Source: an uncultured Anaerotruncus sp. (GTDB taxonomy: Bacteria > Bacillota > Clostridia > Oscillospirales > Ruminococcaceae). Taken from it: a DNA stretch of 53,740 nt. A program made the translations under genes and the position numbers. The stretch's first letter is position 1. Each line of letters starts with the position of its first letter. Location of the stretch: the NCBI GenBank assembly GCA_944385965.1, contig CALWZG010000017.1, positions 1 through 53,740 on the forward strand, in the 5' to 3' direction. The notes under the pieces are model-generated. The model did no database searches, was not told the origin of the DNA, and saw only the letters and a list, made by a program, of their open reading frames with translations. Shown one piece after another: positions 12,798 through 20,901 of this stretch.

Positions 12798-13478
12798 TTA
12801 TAATTGAATCTTTACAGGGGCGTGAAGTTCCAAGCGGTTGGGCAATACCCGACAGTCATAAGCCCGCAAGTCCACCCCCGAGGCCGCCGCTTGACGCAGC
12901 GCCTCCCCAAAAGCGGGGTGGGTTTTGTCATTGGGGGAAAAGCTGTGTACCCCCTCCATCTGGATGACAAACAACAGGTGGGCCTGATAACCTTCCTCCT
13001 GACAAGCAATTAATTCCTGAAGATGCTTGACCCCTCGCTGAGTAGGAGCATCTGGAAAGAAGGTTCTGCCCTCCTCCTCCAAAGTAACCCCTTTTACCTC
13101 CAACAAATGCTTTTCATCAGGTGTCTCCACATAAAAATCGAACCGGGACTGATTCCATGTATACTCTGGTTTCATTTTTTGAATCTTGGGAAACAGGCCC
13201 CCCACCTCCAAAAATTCCCGTACCACCTGATTGGGAGCTTGGCTGTCCAGATTGATGAGCCGTTCTCCTTTATAAACCGCCACCAAATCATACTTTGTTT
13301 TTCTCTGGGGATTGGAAGCCACCTCCAAAAACACCCGGCATCCTGGAACCAAAAGCTCCCGGCACCGCCCGGTATTTTTCACATGGCAAACCTGCACCTC
13401 CCCATCCAGCTCCACATGGGCAATAAAACGGTTGGGCCTGCTGAGAAATCGCCCTTCCACAATTTTCTGATAAACCAA
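12798..13478 (-). CDS. sfsA: SfsA family protein
   Basis: The 226-residue protein has the SfsA hallmarks: an N-terminal OB-fold part with HVKNTGRCRELL, the RFDFYVE segment, HLLEVKGVTLEEEG with the nuclease-like acidic/Lys pattern, and FPDAPTQRGVKHLQEL. Named for sugar fermentation stimulation in E. coli; the nuclease fold suggests action on nucleic acid, but its job is unsettled. The start appears to be TTG with a weak ribosome site. It is first in a two-gene unit with ogt. Confidence 0.94.
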   Translation of the reverse strand: MVYQKIVEGRFLSRPNRFIAHVELDGEVQVCHVKNTGRCRELLVPGCRVFLEVASNPQRKTKYDLVAVYKGERLINLDSQAPNQVVREFLEVGGLFPKIQKMKPEYTWNQSRFDFYVETPDEKHLLEVKGVTLEEEGRTFFPDAPTQRGVKHLQELIACQEEGYQAHLLFVIQMEGVHSFSPNDKTHPAFGEALRQAAASGVDLRAYDCRVLPNRLELHAPVKIQL

Positions 13479-13620
13479 ATTTCATTCACCGGCCTTCTCA
13501 AGATTATCCTCATTGTACCCTTCTCATCATAAAAAGAAAAGCCTTTCTTTTTTGAAGTTGATTTTTGTATGGCGTTTTGGGCAATTTTGTGATAAACTTA
13601 TTTTCAGAGAGAGGAAAACC

Positions 13621-13644
13621 AAAAGCCGGCTTTAAGCCGGCTTT
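13621..13644 (+). other. Hairpin upstream of the MATE gene
   Basis: AAAGCCGGC and GCCGGCTTT form a perfect 9-bp stem with a TTTAA loop, followed by GTGTTGTTTT. It could be an attenuator-like leader hairpin for the transporter or a weak terminator. No ligand-binding domain is recognised before it. Confidence 0.45.
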
Positions 13645-13696
13645 GTGTTGTTTTCGAGACGCTTAATTTTTCTGAAAATATAAAAGGAGTACACCT

Positions 13697-15100
13697 ATGA
13701 AGCAGCAAACCATGGACGAGAGATTCGCCACAGAAAGCATCCCTCGTTTGATTATGTCCCTATCTATTCCCGCTATCGCCGCCCAAATCGTAAACGCCCT
13801 ATATAATGTGGTGGACCGGATGTATATTGCCAGAATCCCTGGGTCCGGGTCTATGGCCCTCACCGGAGTGGGCCTTGTGTTTCCTATTATTATGATTATT
13901 TCCGCTTTTGCCGCCCTGGTAGGTTATGGTGGAGCGCCTTTGGCCTCCATCCGCATGGGGGAGGGAAACCATGACCTGGCAGAAAAAATCATGGGAAACT
14001 GCTTTACCCTGCTGCTGTTTCTGTCGGTTGTTCTAACTGCGTTACTCTTTTTCTTTAAGACCCCTCTTTTAATTCTCTTTGGGGCCAGCGAGCAGACCCT
14101 TCCTTATGCCTTGGATTATCTGGGTGTCTACTTATGGGGAACCATTGGGGTACAGATGGCCTTGGGCATGAACCAATTTCTGTCGGCGGAAGGCCGGGCC
14201 AAAACCGCTATGGGAACCGTGTGTCTGGGGGCGGCTTTAAATATCCTTTTAGACCCGCTGTTTATTTTTGTGTTTCAGATGGGGGTAAAGGGAGCGGCTT
14301 GGGCTACGGTAATTTCTCAGATGATTTCCGCTGGATGGGTGCTGTGGTTCTTGTTTCGCTCCAAAAACAGCACCTTGCGTCTGCGCCGCAAAAACTACCC
14401 TGTGGACTGGAAGCTGGCCGGGTCCATTCTGGCCTTGGGGCTATCCCCGTTCATCATGCAAAGCACCGAAAGTTTGGTTCAGGTTACCTTCAATACATCC
14501 CTGCTCCGCTATGGGGGTGACCTTTACGTGGGCGCCATGGTCATTATGACCAGTATCCTGCAATTTTTTATGATGCCTGTCAAGGGGTTCGCTCAGGGCG
14601 CCCAACCAATTGTCAGCTACAATTATGGAGCGGGAAACTATAAACGGGTGAAATCCGCCATTGCGTATACCTCTATCTTTTGTTTTGTCAGTGGCTTTTT
14701 ATTCTGGTGCGTGTGTGTCTTTTTCCCCAGGCTCCCCATTCGCTTATTTGTAGATGGCGGAGACAGCGCTACCATGTCCCTCACCGCCTCCCTTATGCCC
14801 ATCTTTATGTCCGGTCTTGTGATTTTTGGATTTCAAATGGCGTTTCAGCAGTGTTTTGTGGCGTTGGGACAAGCCAAAGCCTCCATCTTTATCGCTACCC
14901 TGCGAAAAATCATTCTTCTGATTCCCCTGATTCTTCTGCTCCCCCATTTCATCAAACCCGAGACCACCGCCATCATTCTGGCGGAACCTATCTCCGACAG
15001 CATTTCTGCCATCACCTGCATCACTCTGTTTTTAATCCGGGCCAAACACCTACTTCATCAGCCGGAAGGTCCGCAAGCTGCTCTTCCCACTGGTAAATAA
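13697..15100 (+). CDS. MATE family efflux transporter
   Basis: This 467-residue protein has twelve predicted membrane helices in two halves and the MATE N-terminal pattern (SIPAIAAQIVNALYNVVDRM). The family exports cationic drugs and metabolites using Na+ or H+ gradients. The start ATG lies 8 nt after AAAGGAG. It is monocistronic, between a leader hairpin and a terminator. The substrate cannot be read from sequence. Confidence 0.94.
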   Translation: MKQQTMDERFATESIPRLIMSLSIPAIAAQIVNALYNVVDRMYIARIPGSGSMALTGVGLVFPIIMIISAFAALVGYGGAPLASIRMGEGNHDLAEKIMGNCFTLLLFLSVVLTALLFFFKTPLLILFGASEQTLPYALDYLGVYLWGTIGVQMALGMNQFLSAEGRAKTAMGTVCLGAALNILLDPLFIFVFQMGVKGAAWATVISQMISAGWVLWFLFRSKNSTLRLRRKNYPVDWKLAGSILALGLSPFIMQSTESLVQVTFNTSLLRYGGDLYVGAMVIMTSILQFFMMPVKGFAQGAQPIVSYNYGAGNYKRVKSAIAYTSIFCFVSGFLFWCVCVFFPRLPIRLFVDGGDSATMSLTASLMPIFMSGLVIFGFQMAFQQCFVALGQAKASIFIATLRKIILLIPLILLLPHFIKPETTAIILAEPISDSISAITCITLFLIRAKHLLHQPEGPQAALPTGK

Positions 15101-15111
15101 AAGCCTTCCCA

Positions 15112-15158
15112 ACAAACAAATGGACCCTGCCACCTAAGTGACAGGATCCGTTTGTTTG
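15112..15158. terminator. Bidirectional terminator between MATE and small membrane protein
   Basis: AAACAAA-TGGA-CCTG-CCAC pairs with GTG-CAGG-TCC-TTTGTTT around a CTAA loop, with small mismatches. It lies between two convergent genes. Confidence 0.65.
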
Positions 15159-15171
15159 CGGAATTCATTGT

Positions 15172-15438
15172 TTATTCCGCGTCCTTTTTCTCTTTCTCAG
15201 CTTCTTCTGGGGAATGGTCCTCGTCATGACAGCAACAGCAGCTCTCACACTCGTCATCATCCATGTCATCCACCTGAGTAGCGTAGTAATCCACGCCATC
15301 CAAGTCGTCATCCATCATGTCATCAAAATCGTCGCAGATGGCGCAGCTGCGGCGTTTAAAATAGGCGGCAAATGCGACAATGGTTCCGGCAATGGCCACC
15401 AACAGCGCCACTAGCGCGATAAATGTGCCTTTTCCCAT
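15172..15438 (-). CDS. Small acidic, Cys-rich single-pass membrane protein
   Basis: This 88-residue protein has one membrane helix (about 6-26), then a cytosol-side patch RRSCAICDDF. Next comes a very acidic tail containing ECESCCCCHDEDH. The cluster of five Cys plus two His could bind metal. The ATG at 15438 is set by GGAGG nine nt upstream; the TTG at 15462 is upstream of that site. No family is recognised. It is monocistronic, facing the MATE gene. Confidence 0.75.
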   Translation of the reverse strand: MGKGTFIALVALLVAIAGTIVAFAAYFKRRSCAICDDFDDMMDDDLDGVDYYATQVDDMDDDECESCCCCHDEDHSPEEAEKEKKDAE

Positions 15439-15603
15439 ATTGTAACTCCTCCCATAATTCAATCGGGTCTGACTGCTGTTATTATACCCCTTTTTCTCGA
15501 TTCTGACAAGAGATTCCCGACTTCTTTTTAGAAATTTTATGGAAATTACTCCATAATTACGCTCTTTTTATAGCATACTCATCAAATGATTTTTAAGGAG
15601 ATT

Positions 15604-16269
15604 TTATCCCAAAACACAATACTGCTCCATATATTGCTCCATAGCGGGCAGGACCTCTCCATAGGTTCCCTGTTCCTTAAGATATTCATAAATATCCTGT
15701 ACGGTCACCAAAGCATGGACCTGAATTCCAAATTCCTCCGCCACTTCCATAACAGCGGTTTTTCCAGGAACGCTGCCAACCTCGCACCGGTTCACCGAAA
15801 TGAACATATGAGGAACACTCACCTTTCCGCAGCCGGTCAAAATGGGCATGGTCTCCCGAATGGCGGTTCCTGCGGTAATGACATCCTCAATAATGATAAT
15901 CCGGTCCCCGTCCACCGGCTTATAACCTACCAGAGAGCCGCCTTCTCCGTGGTCCTTCACCTCTTTCCGATTAAAGAAAAAGGGCTTATCCACCCCATGA
16001 TTCCGGGCCAAAGCGCCAGCGGCGGAGGTTGCCAGAGGGATTCCCTTATAAGCGGGTCCAAACATGGCGTCGAAATCAGAGCCGCAGGTCTGGTAAATCA
16101 AGTCCGCATAAAATTCTCCTAATTTCGAGGTTTGCAGACCGGTCTTATAGTTGCCTGTATTGACAAAATAAGGGGTATTCCGTCCGCTTTTGGTCACAAA
16201 GCTGCCAAAGCGCAGCACATCCGCGCTCATCATAAACTCGATAAAATCTTTTTTTGCCGCTGTCAGCAT
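15604..16269 (-). CDS. pyrE: Orotate phosphoribosyltransferase
   Basis: This 221-residue enzyme has the PRPP-binding motif IIIIEDVITAGTAIRE (about 126-141) and the FFFNRKEVKDHGEGG flexible-loop segment of PyrE. It converts orotate and PRPP to OMP in de novo pyrimidine synthesis. It stands alone here; the aspartate transcarbamylase genes pyrBI are at 32.2 kb, so the pathway is dispersed in this genome. Confidence 0.97.
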   Translation of the reverse strand: MLTAAKKDFIEFMMSADVLRFGSFVTKSGRNTPYFVNTGNYKTGLQTSKLGEFYADLIYQTCGSDFDAMFGPAYKGIPLATSAAGALARNHGVDKPFFFNRKEVKDHGEGGSLVGYKPVDGDRIIIIEDVITAGTAIRETMPILTGCGKVSVPHMFISVNRCEVGSVPGKTAVMEVAEEFGIQVHALVTVQDIYEYLKEQGTYGEVLPAMEQYMEQYCVLG

Positions 16270-16303
16270 TCTTCATCATCCTTTTTTAAAAGTTCTCTTT
16301 CCT

Positions 16304-16331
16304 AGAATAGCATACTCCGGCTTAAAATCAA
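16304..16331 (-). promoter_or_regulatory. pyrE promoter
   Basis: On the minus strand TTGATT (16326-16331), a 16-bp spacer and TATTCT (16304-16309) with TGC before it (extended -10), 35 bp before the pyrE ATG. Confidence 0.6.
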
Positions 16332-16400
16332 GCCTGATTTTCCACAATCCGATAAAAAACTGGGGAAAATTCGCGGTTTTCTCTATTTTTCCCATATAAC

Positions 16401-16436
16401 AAGGCGGCGCCTCTCAAAGCACCGCCTTATCTTTTC
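16401..16436. terminator. Hairpin between pyrE promoter and abrB
   Basis: AAGGCGG pairs with CCGCCTT around a 14-nt loop, with ATCTTTTCC after it on the plus strand only. It lies just past the abrB stop codon; termination of abrB would rely on the stem rather than a T-run. Confidence 0.45.
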
Positions 16437-16457
16437 CTCATATTTTCAACCAAATGT

Positions 16458-16703
16458 TTACTTGACGTCGGAAAGCTGTTTTACACATTCTGTGCAGATA
16501 TTTTTCCCCTTAAAATTCACCACATTCACCGCGCTGTTGCAAAAAATACAGGCAGGCTCATATTTTCTGAGGATGATTTGATTTCCATCCACATAAATTT
16601 CAAGGGAATCCTTTTCTTTAATGTCTAGTGTGCGTCTCAGTTCAATTGGCAGCACAATTCTTCCCAACTCGTCAACCTTACGGACAATCCCTGTGGATTT
16701 CAT
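16458..16703 (-). CDS. AbrB/SpoVT-type regulator with zinc ribbon
   Basis: The 81-residue protein has an N-terminal swapped-hairpin AbrB domain (KSTGIVRKVDELGRIVLPIE, then LRRTLDI). A short C-terminal zinc ribbon (CIFC, CTEC) follows. Such proteins are transition-state or cell-fate regulators in Clostridia and are often abundant. The ATG at 16703 is fixed by GGGAGGAGGG immediately upstream. The promoter is strong, consistent with high expression. Targets are unknown. Confidence 0.9.
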   Translation of the reverse strand: MKSTGIVRKVDELGRIVLPIELRRTLDIKEKDSLEIYVDGNQIILRKYEPACIFCNSAVNVVNFKGKNICTECVKQLSDVK

Positions 16704-16756
16704 AAAAAGCCCTCCTCCCACTGAAATCCTTCAGACGATTTGCTTAATTCAGTCCT

Positions 16757-16785
16757 ATTATAGCGCACTTTGTCCTAGGTTGCAA
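16757..16785 (-). promoter_or_regulatory. abrB-like gene promoter
   Basis: On the minus strand TTGCAA (16780-16785) and a perfect TATAAT (16757-16762) are 17 bp apart. Confidence 0.8.
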
Positions 16786-16925
16786 ACTTTATCAATAATA
16801 TTTTGGGGCATTTTAGCGAAATATTGTTAAATCAGTAAAATTCCTGAAATTGATTGCCCCCTTCTGTCGTCAAATATAACATTGTTTTATTGTGAAATAT
16901 TTTGTAAGCGGCCTCTATTTCAAAG

Positions 16926-16968
16926 AAATACCACATCGCCTTTCTTATAAAAAGGCGATGTGGTATTT
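16926..16968 (-). terminator. Terminator of the glycogen operon
   Basis: A perfect 18-bp stem (16926-16943 with 16951-16968) with a 7-nt loop, followed on the minus strand by TTTCTTTG. It directly follows the glgA stop codon. Confidence 0.9.
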
Positions 16969-16995
16969 TCCTCATAGGCAATCTTTCATCAATGT

Positions 16996-18420
16996 TTATC
17001 CCAAAACCCGATGATACATATCAATATATTCCCCAGCAGAACGATCCCAAGTAAAGTCACTGGCCATAGCTTTGACCACCGCTTTCTTCCACATGGGACG
17101 ATTGTAATACAAACCGCCGGCTCGGTCAATGGCACCCAACATATCATGGGCGTTATAGGTTTTAAAGGTAAATCCGTTTCCAGCCAGATTATCTCCCATA
17201 TCCACAATGGAATCTTTCAGTCCACCGGTTTCCCGTACGATAGGCAACGTGCCATACCGCAGAGCCACCATCTGCGCCAAGCCGCAGGGCTCACTCTTGG
17301 AGGGCATCAGGAAGGTATCCGCTCCAGCGTAAATTTTATGGGCCAAATCTGGAATAAAGCCGATTTTCACCGCGCACTTTCCAGGATGCTTGGCCTGCAT
17401 CTCCTGGAAAAAGCTTTCAAAGATATAATCCCCGGAACCCAGGGCCACCACTTGAAGTTCCCGTTTCATCAATTCCTCAAAGATATATTGGATCAGGTCG
17501 ATGCCTTTGTGGGCAACAAACCGGGTCACAATACCGATGAGCATTTTGTCCTTATCCTGCGCCAATCCCATAGACTTTTGCAGTTCCACCTTGTTGACCG
17601 CTTTTTTATTCAGGCTCTTGGCGTTGAAATTGGCGTACAAAGCCGGGTCGGTCTCTGGGTTGTAGGCGTCTGTGTCAATGCCGTTGAGGATACCTGTCAG
17701 CTTATGCTGATTGGCTCTCAGCAGGCGGTCCAGCCCATAAGCGAACCAAGGGTCTGTGATTTCCTTAGCGTAGGTGGGGCTGACTGTGGTCACATAGTTG
17801 CAGGACTCAATGGCGGCTTTCATCATATTCAGGCAGCCATCATACATCAGTGTAGGCGCGGCGTAATAAGGAAGCCCCAGCACATCGGTAGCGATTTCCA
17901 TACCATATTTGCCCTGATATTGGATGTTGTGAATGGTGAAAACCGTTTTCAGATTCCTGTACTTCTCAATGTCCCGATAAAACATATTCAGATAAACAGG
18001 AGCCATAGCGGTTTGCCAATCATTACAATGGAGAATATCCGGGAAAAAGTCAATGTATTGAATCATCTCACAGATGGCTTTTGAGAAGAACGCGAACCGT
18101 TCCGCGTCATCATAAAACCCATAGATGCCCCCATCCCGTTTGAAATAGTACTCATTGTCTATGAAGTAATATTTCACACCGTTTTGAGTGGCCTCAAAAA
18201 CCCCACAATACTGGTTTCTCCAGCCCAGAGGCACATAGAAATTACACAGGAATTTCATTTTAGCTCTCAGTTCCGGCTTGATGGAGCTATATAACGGAAT
18301 AACAACCCGGCAGCAATGCTGCTGACTGCATAAGGCTTTCGGCAGGGAACCTGCCACATCCGCCAATCCACCTGTCGCAATAAAAGGGGCAGCTTCCGAC
18401 GCGGCGTATAAAATATTCAT
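16996..18420 (-). CDS. glgA: Glycogen synthase (ADP-glucose)
   Basis: The 474-residue GT5 enzyme has the N-terminal Rossmann domain with TGGLADVAGSLPKAL and the C-terminal SEPCGLAQMVALRYGTLPIV motif. It extends alpha-1,4-glucan from ADP-glucose. In the usual KTGG motif the Lys is replaced by Ala (FIATGGLADV); a variant ATGG also occurs in related Clostridia as far as I recall, so activity is still expected. The ATG at 18420 follows AAAGGAGG. It is last in the glgB-glgC-glgD-glgA operon. Confidence 0.96.
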   Translation of the reverse strand: MNILYAASEAAPFIATGGLADVAGSLPKALCSQQHCCRVVIPLYSSIKPELRAKMKFLCNFYVPLGWRNQYCGVFEATQNGVKYYFIDNEYYFKRDGGIYGFYDDAERFAFFSKAICEMIQYIDFFPDILHCNDWQTAMAPVYLNMFYRDIEKYRNLKTVFTIHNIQYQGKYGMEIATDVLGLPYYAAPTLMYDGCLNMMKAAIESCNYVTTVSPTYAKEITDPWFAYGLDRLLRANQHKLTGILNGIDTDAYNPETDPALYANFNAKSLNKKAVNKVELQKSMGLAQDKDKMLIGIVTRFVAHKGIDLIQYIFEELMKRELQVVALGSGDYIFESFFQEMQAKHPGKCAVKIGFIPDLAHKIYAGADTFLMPSKSEPCGLAQMVALRYGTLPIVRETGGLKDSIVDMGDNLAGNGFTFKTYNAHDMLGAIDRAGGLYYNRPMWKKAVVKAMASDFTWDRSAGEYIDMYHRVLG

Positions 18421-18458
18421 GGTATTCCTCCTTTGTCCGAAAGGGTTCGGATTCACGC

Positions 18459-18483
18459 GGGGGGCTGCGTAACACAGCCCCCC
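18459..18483 (-). other. GC-rich intercistronic hairpin between glgD and glgA
   Basis: GGGGGGCTG and CAGCCCCCC form a perfect 9-bp stem with a 7-nt loop and no T-run. It could mark an mRNA processing point or protect the upstream messages from exonucleases. Confidence 0.55.
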
Positions 18484-18501
18484 TTAGTCATGTTGGTTGA
18501 T

Positions 18502-19626
18502 TTAGATGGAACTGCCCTTGGCCAGATAGATGGGGTGGGTATCGCAGCCAATAAGGGTACGGGAATCCTTCACCAACACATCTTTATCTGTAATAACATA
18601 CTCCAGATGGGCATTGTCCTCAATATAAGTATCCTGCATGACAATGCAGTTACGCAGTATCACACCTCTTCCAATTTTAACACCGCGGAAAATCACACTG
18701 TTCTCCACAGTTCCGTTAATGATACAGCCATCCGCAATCAAGGAATTGCTCACCTTCGCGGACAGGCCGTATTTAACTGGCACCTGATCCCGAATTTTTG
18801 TATAGATGGGACGTTCGCTGGGGAACAAATCCGCCCGGACCTGAGGATTCAGAAGGGCCATATTGGCGTTAAAGAAGGTTTCCATACCTCCGATGCGGCG
18901 GGTAAATCCCTTGAACTCATACGCCCGCATATCCAGCTTATGAATCGATGGCTGCAAAGCATGGCGCATTAAAGAATAGCGGTCATGGCTCTTGGCCTCG
19001 GCCACCAAGCGCTCCAGCAGCACCTTTTCCATGATGATTACGTTCATATAGACATCCTGTACCCCTTTGGCTTCCGGGCGGGTACGGATATCATTGATCT
19101 GCCGGGTTTCCTCATCAAAGGAAACTATGGACAGCTCCTGGCATCCCTCCGGCTCAATCTGAGCGCTGCGGGTCATCAAGGTAATCTGCGCACCTGATTT
19201 AATATGGGTATTGATAAAATCTCTCAGGTCCACATTGGCCACAATATTGCAGTCACTGAGCAGGACATACTTGGCGTCATTGTGCTGTATGTAGCTCATT
19301 GCCCCTTGGAGCGCTTCCAAACGGCCTCTGTAAATACCGCTGCCTGTATTGGCGAAAGGAGGCAAAATAACCAAACCGCCCCGTTTTCTGGCCAAATCCC
19401 AAGGACGTCCAGCGCCCACATGGTCCATTAAGGACTGATAATTCTGCTTAGTGATGATGCCGATATTGTCGATTCCAGAATTCACCATGCTGGACAAGGC
19501 GAAATCAATCAGCCGGTAACGCCCTCCAAAAGGGACCGATCCGGTCGTGCGATGCTGGGTCAATTCCCCCAGCGCGTTGTCATGCATATTGGAAAAGATA
19601 ATTCCAAGAACTTTATTTTCCCTCAT
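18502..19626 (-). CDS. glgD: Glucose-1-phosphate adenylyltransferase, GlgD subunit
   Basis: This 374-residue protein has the nucleotidyltransferase fold, with VPFGGRYRLIDFALSSMVNSG, and the C-terminal left-handed beta-helix. The usual GlgC N-terminal AGGxGxRL loop is replaced by IIFSNMHDN, as in GlgD, the non-catalytic partner that modulates GlgC in Firmicutes. It starts 3 nt after glgC. Regulatory function is from family knowledge. Confidence 0.95.
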   Translation of the reverse strand: MRENKVLGIIFSNMHDNALGELTQHRTTGSVPFGGRYRLIDFALSSMVNSGIDNIGIITKQNYQSLMDHVGAGRPWDLARKRGGLVILPPFANTGSGIYRGRLEALQGAMSYIQHNDAKYVLLSDCNIVANVDLRDFINTHIKSGAQITLMTRSAQIEPEGCQELSIVSFDEETRQINDIRTRPEAKGVQDVYMNVIIMEKVLLERLVAEAKSHDRYSLMRHALQPSIHKLDMRAYEFKGFTRRIGGMETFFNANMALLNPQVRADLFPSERPIYTKIRDQVPVKYGLSAKVSNSLIADGCIINGTVENSVIFRGVKIGRGVILRNCIVMQDTYIEDNAHLEYVITDKDVLVKDSRTLIGCDTHPIYLAKGSSI

Positions 19627-19629
19627 AGC

Positions 19630-20841
19630 TCAGGCCCCCTGCACGTCTTTGTCAATCATGGCTTTTGGAGGAATCACGGCGCCGGCGCCGATGGTGACTC
19701 CATTTCCAATTACAGTCACACCCCAGTTATCCTTATCAGCGGCGTCTTCCGGGCGCTGGCCGATGACGGCTCCTTCCTCAATGACCACATTCTCCGCCAC
19801 GATGGCGTATTCCACCACAGCGCCCTTCTTAATGACAGACCCAGGCATTACAATGGAATCCCGAACGATGGCCCCTTCCTCTACGGTGACACCGGCGAAC
19901 AAAATGGAAAAATCAATATTTCCAGCAATATCGCATCCCTCTGTCACCATGGAATTTTCTACCACAGCGCCCTCATGCACAAAATGAGGAGGCATAACCG
20001 GGTTTCTGGAATAGATTTTCCAGCTGTCGTCGTAAAGGTCCAAAGGAACCTTGGGGTCCAGCAGGTCCATATTGGCTTCCCACAAGCTGTCAATGGTTCC
20101 CACGTCTTTCCAATAGCCCTCGAAGGGATAGGCCACCATCTTCTGATTATCCGCCAGCATAGCGGGGAGGATATTTTTTCCGAAATCCTTTTGGGAGTTG
20201 GGGTTGGCCTCATCCTCAATCAGATATTTCCGCAGTTTCTGCCAGGTGAAGATATAAATGCCCATAGAAGCCAGATTGCTCTTGGGAACAGGGGGTTTCT
20301 CCTCAAACTCGTAAATGGTGCCATCGGGGTAAGCGTTCATGATGCCGAACCGGGAAGCCTCCTCCATAGGAACCTGGAGAACCGCGATGGTGCAGTCCGC
20401 CTGCTTTTCCTTATGGTAGTTGAGCATCTTCTCATAGTCCATCTTATAGATATGGTCACCGGAGAGAATCAGCACATACTCCGGGTCATACCGGTCGATA
20501 AAATTGATATTCTGATAGATGGCGTTGGCTGTACCTGTGTACCAATCGGAACCGGAACTCTTTTGATAAGGAGGCAGGACAAACACACCTCCATTATTCC
20601 GGTCCAAATCCCAGGGTTGGCCATTGCCTATGTACTCATTGAGTACCAACGGCTGATACTGGGTCAGCACACCCACTGTATCAATGTCGGAATTGACACA
20701 GTTGGACAGCGGGAAGTCGATAATCCGATACTTTCCACCAAACGGAACCGCTGGTTTCGCCAGCTTCTGGGTCAGGGTATACAATCTGCTTCCCTGTCCA
20801 CCAGCCAACAGCATGGCTATCCATTCTTTTTTACAAAACAT
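19630..20841 (-). CDS. glgC: Glucose-1-phosphate adenylyltransferase, catalytic GlgC
   Basis: The 403-residue protein has the catalytic loop [14 protein letters not shown] (about 10-23), [15 protein letters not shown], the [10 protein letters not shown] metal site and a C-terminal beta-helix. It makes ADP-glucose from ATP and glucose-1-phosphate, the committed step of glycogen synthesis. The ATG at 20841 is chosen because GGGGG lies upstream; a GTG at 20868 precedes that site. It pairs with GlgD in the operon. Confidence 0.97.
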   Translation of the reverse strand: MFCKKEWIAMLLAGGQGSRLYTLTQKLAKPAVPFGGKYRIIDFPLSNCVNSDIDTVGVLTQYQPLVLNEYIGNGQPWDLDRNNGGVFVLPPYQKSSGSDWYTGTANAIYQNINFIDRYDPEYVLILSGDHIYKMDYEKMLNYHKEKQADCTIAVLQVPMEEASRFGIMNAYPDGTIYEFEEKPPVPKSNLASMGIYIFTWQKLRKYLIEDEANPNSQKDFGKNILPAMLADNQKMVAYPFEGYWKDVGTIDSLWEANMDLLDPKVPLDLYDDSWKIYSRNPVMPPHFVHEGAVVENSMVTEGCDIAGNIDFSILFAGVTVEEGAIVRDSIVMPGSVIKKGAVVEYAIVAENVVIEEGAVIGQRPEDAADKDNWGVTVIGNGVTIGAGAVIPPKAMIDKDVQGA

Positions 20842-20901
20842 TTCTGCTTTACCCCCTTGTATATTCACACAGAACCTACAAACAGTGTTGGAAGGTTTTG
20901 C

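Noticed and set aside
18420..18456. Upstream in-frame start for glgA (and similar upstream starts for glgB, glgC, der, rpmF and yceD)
   Set aside because: In each case the earlier start lies at or before the ribosome-binding site, while the chosen start has proper spacing and gives the family N-terminus.
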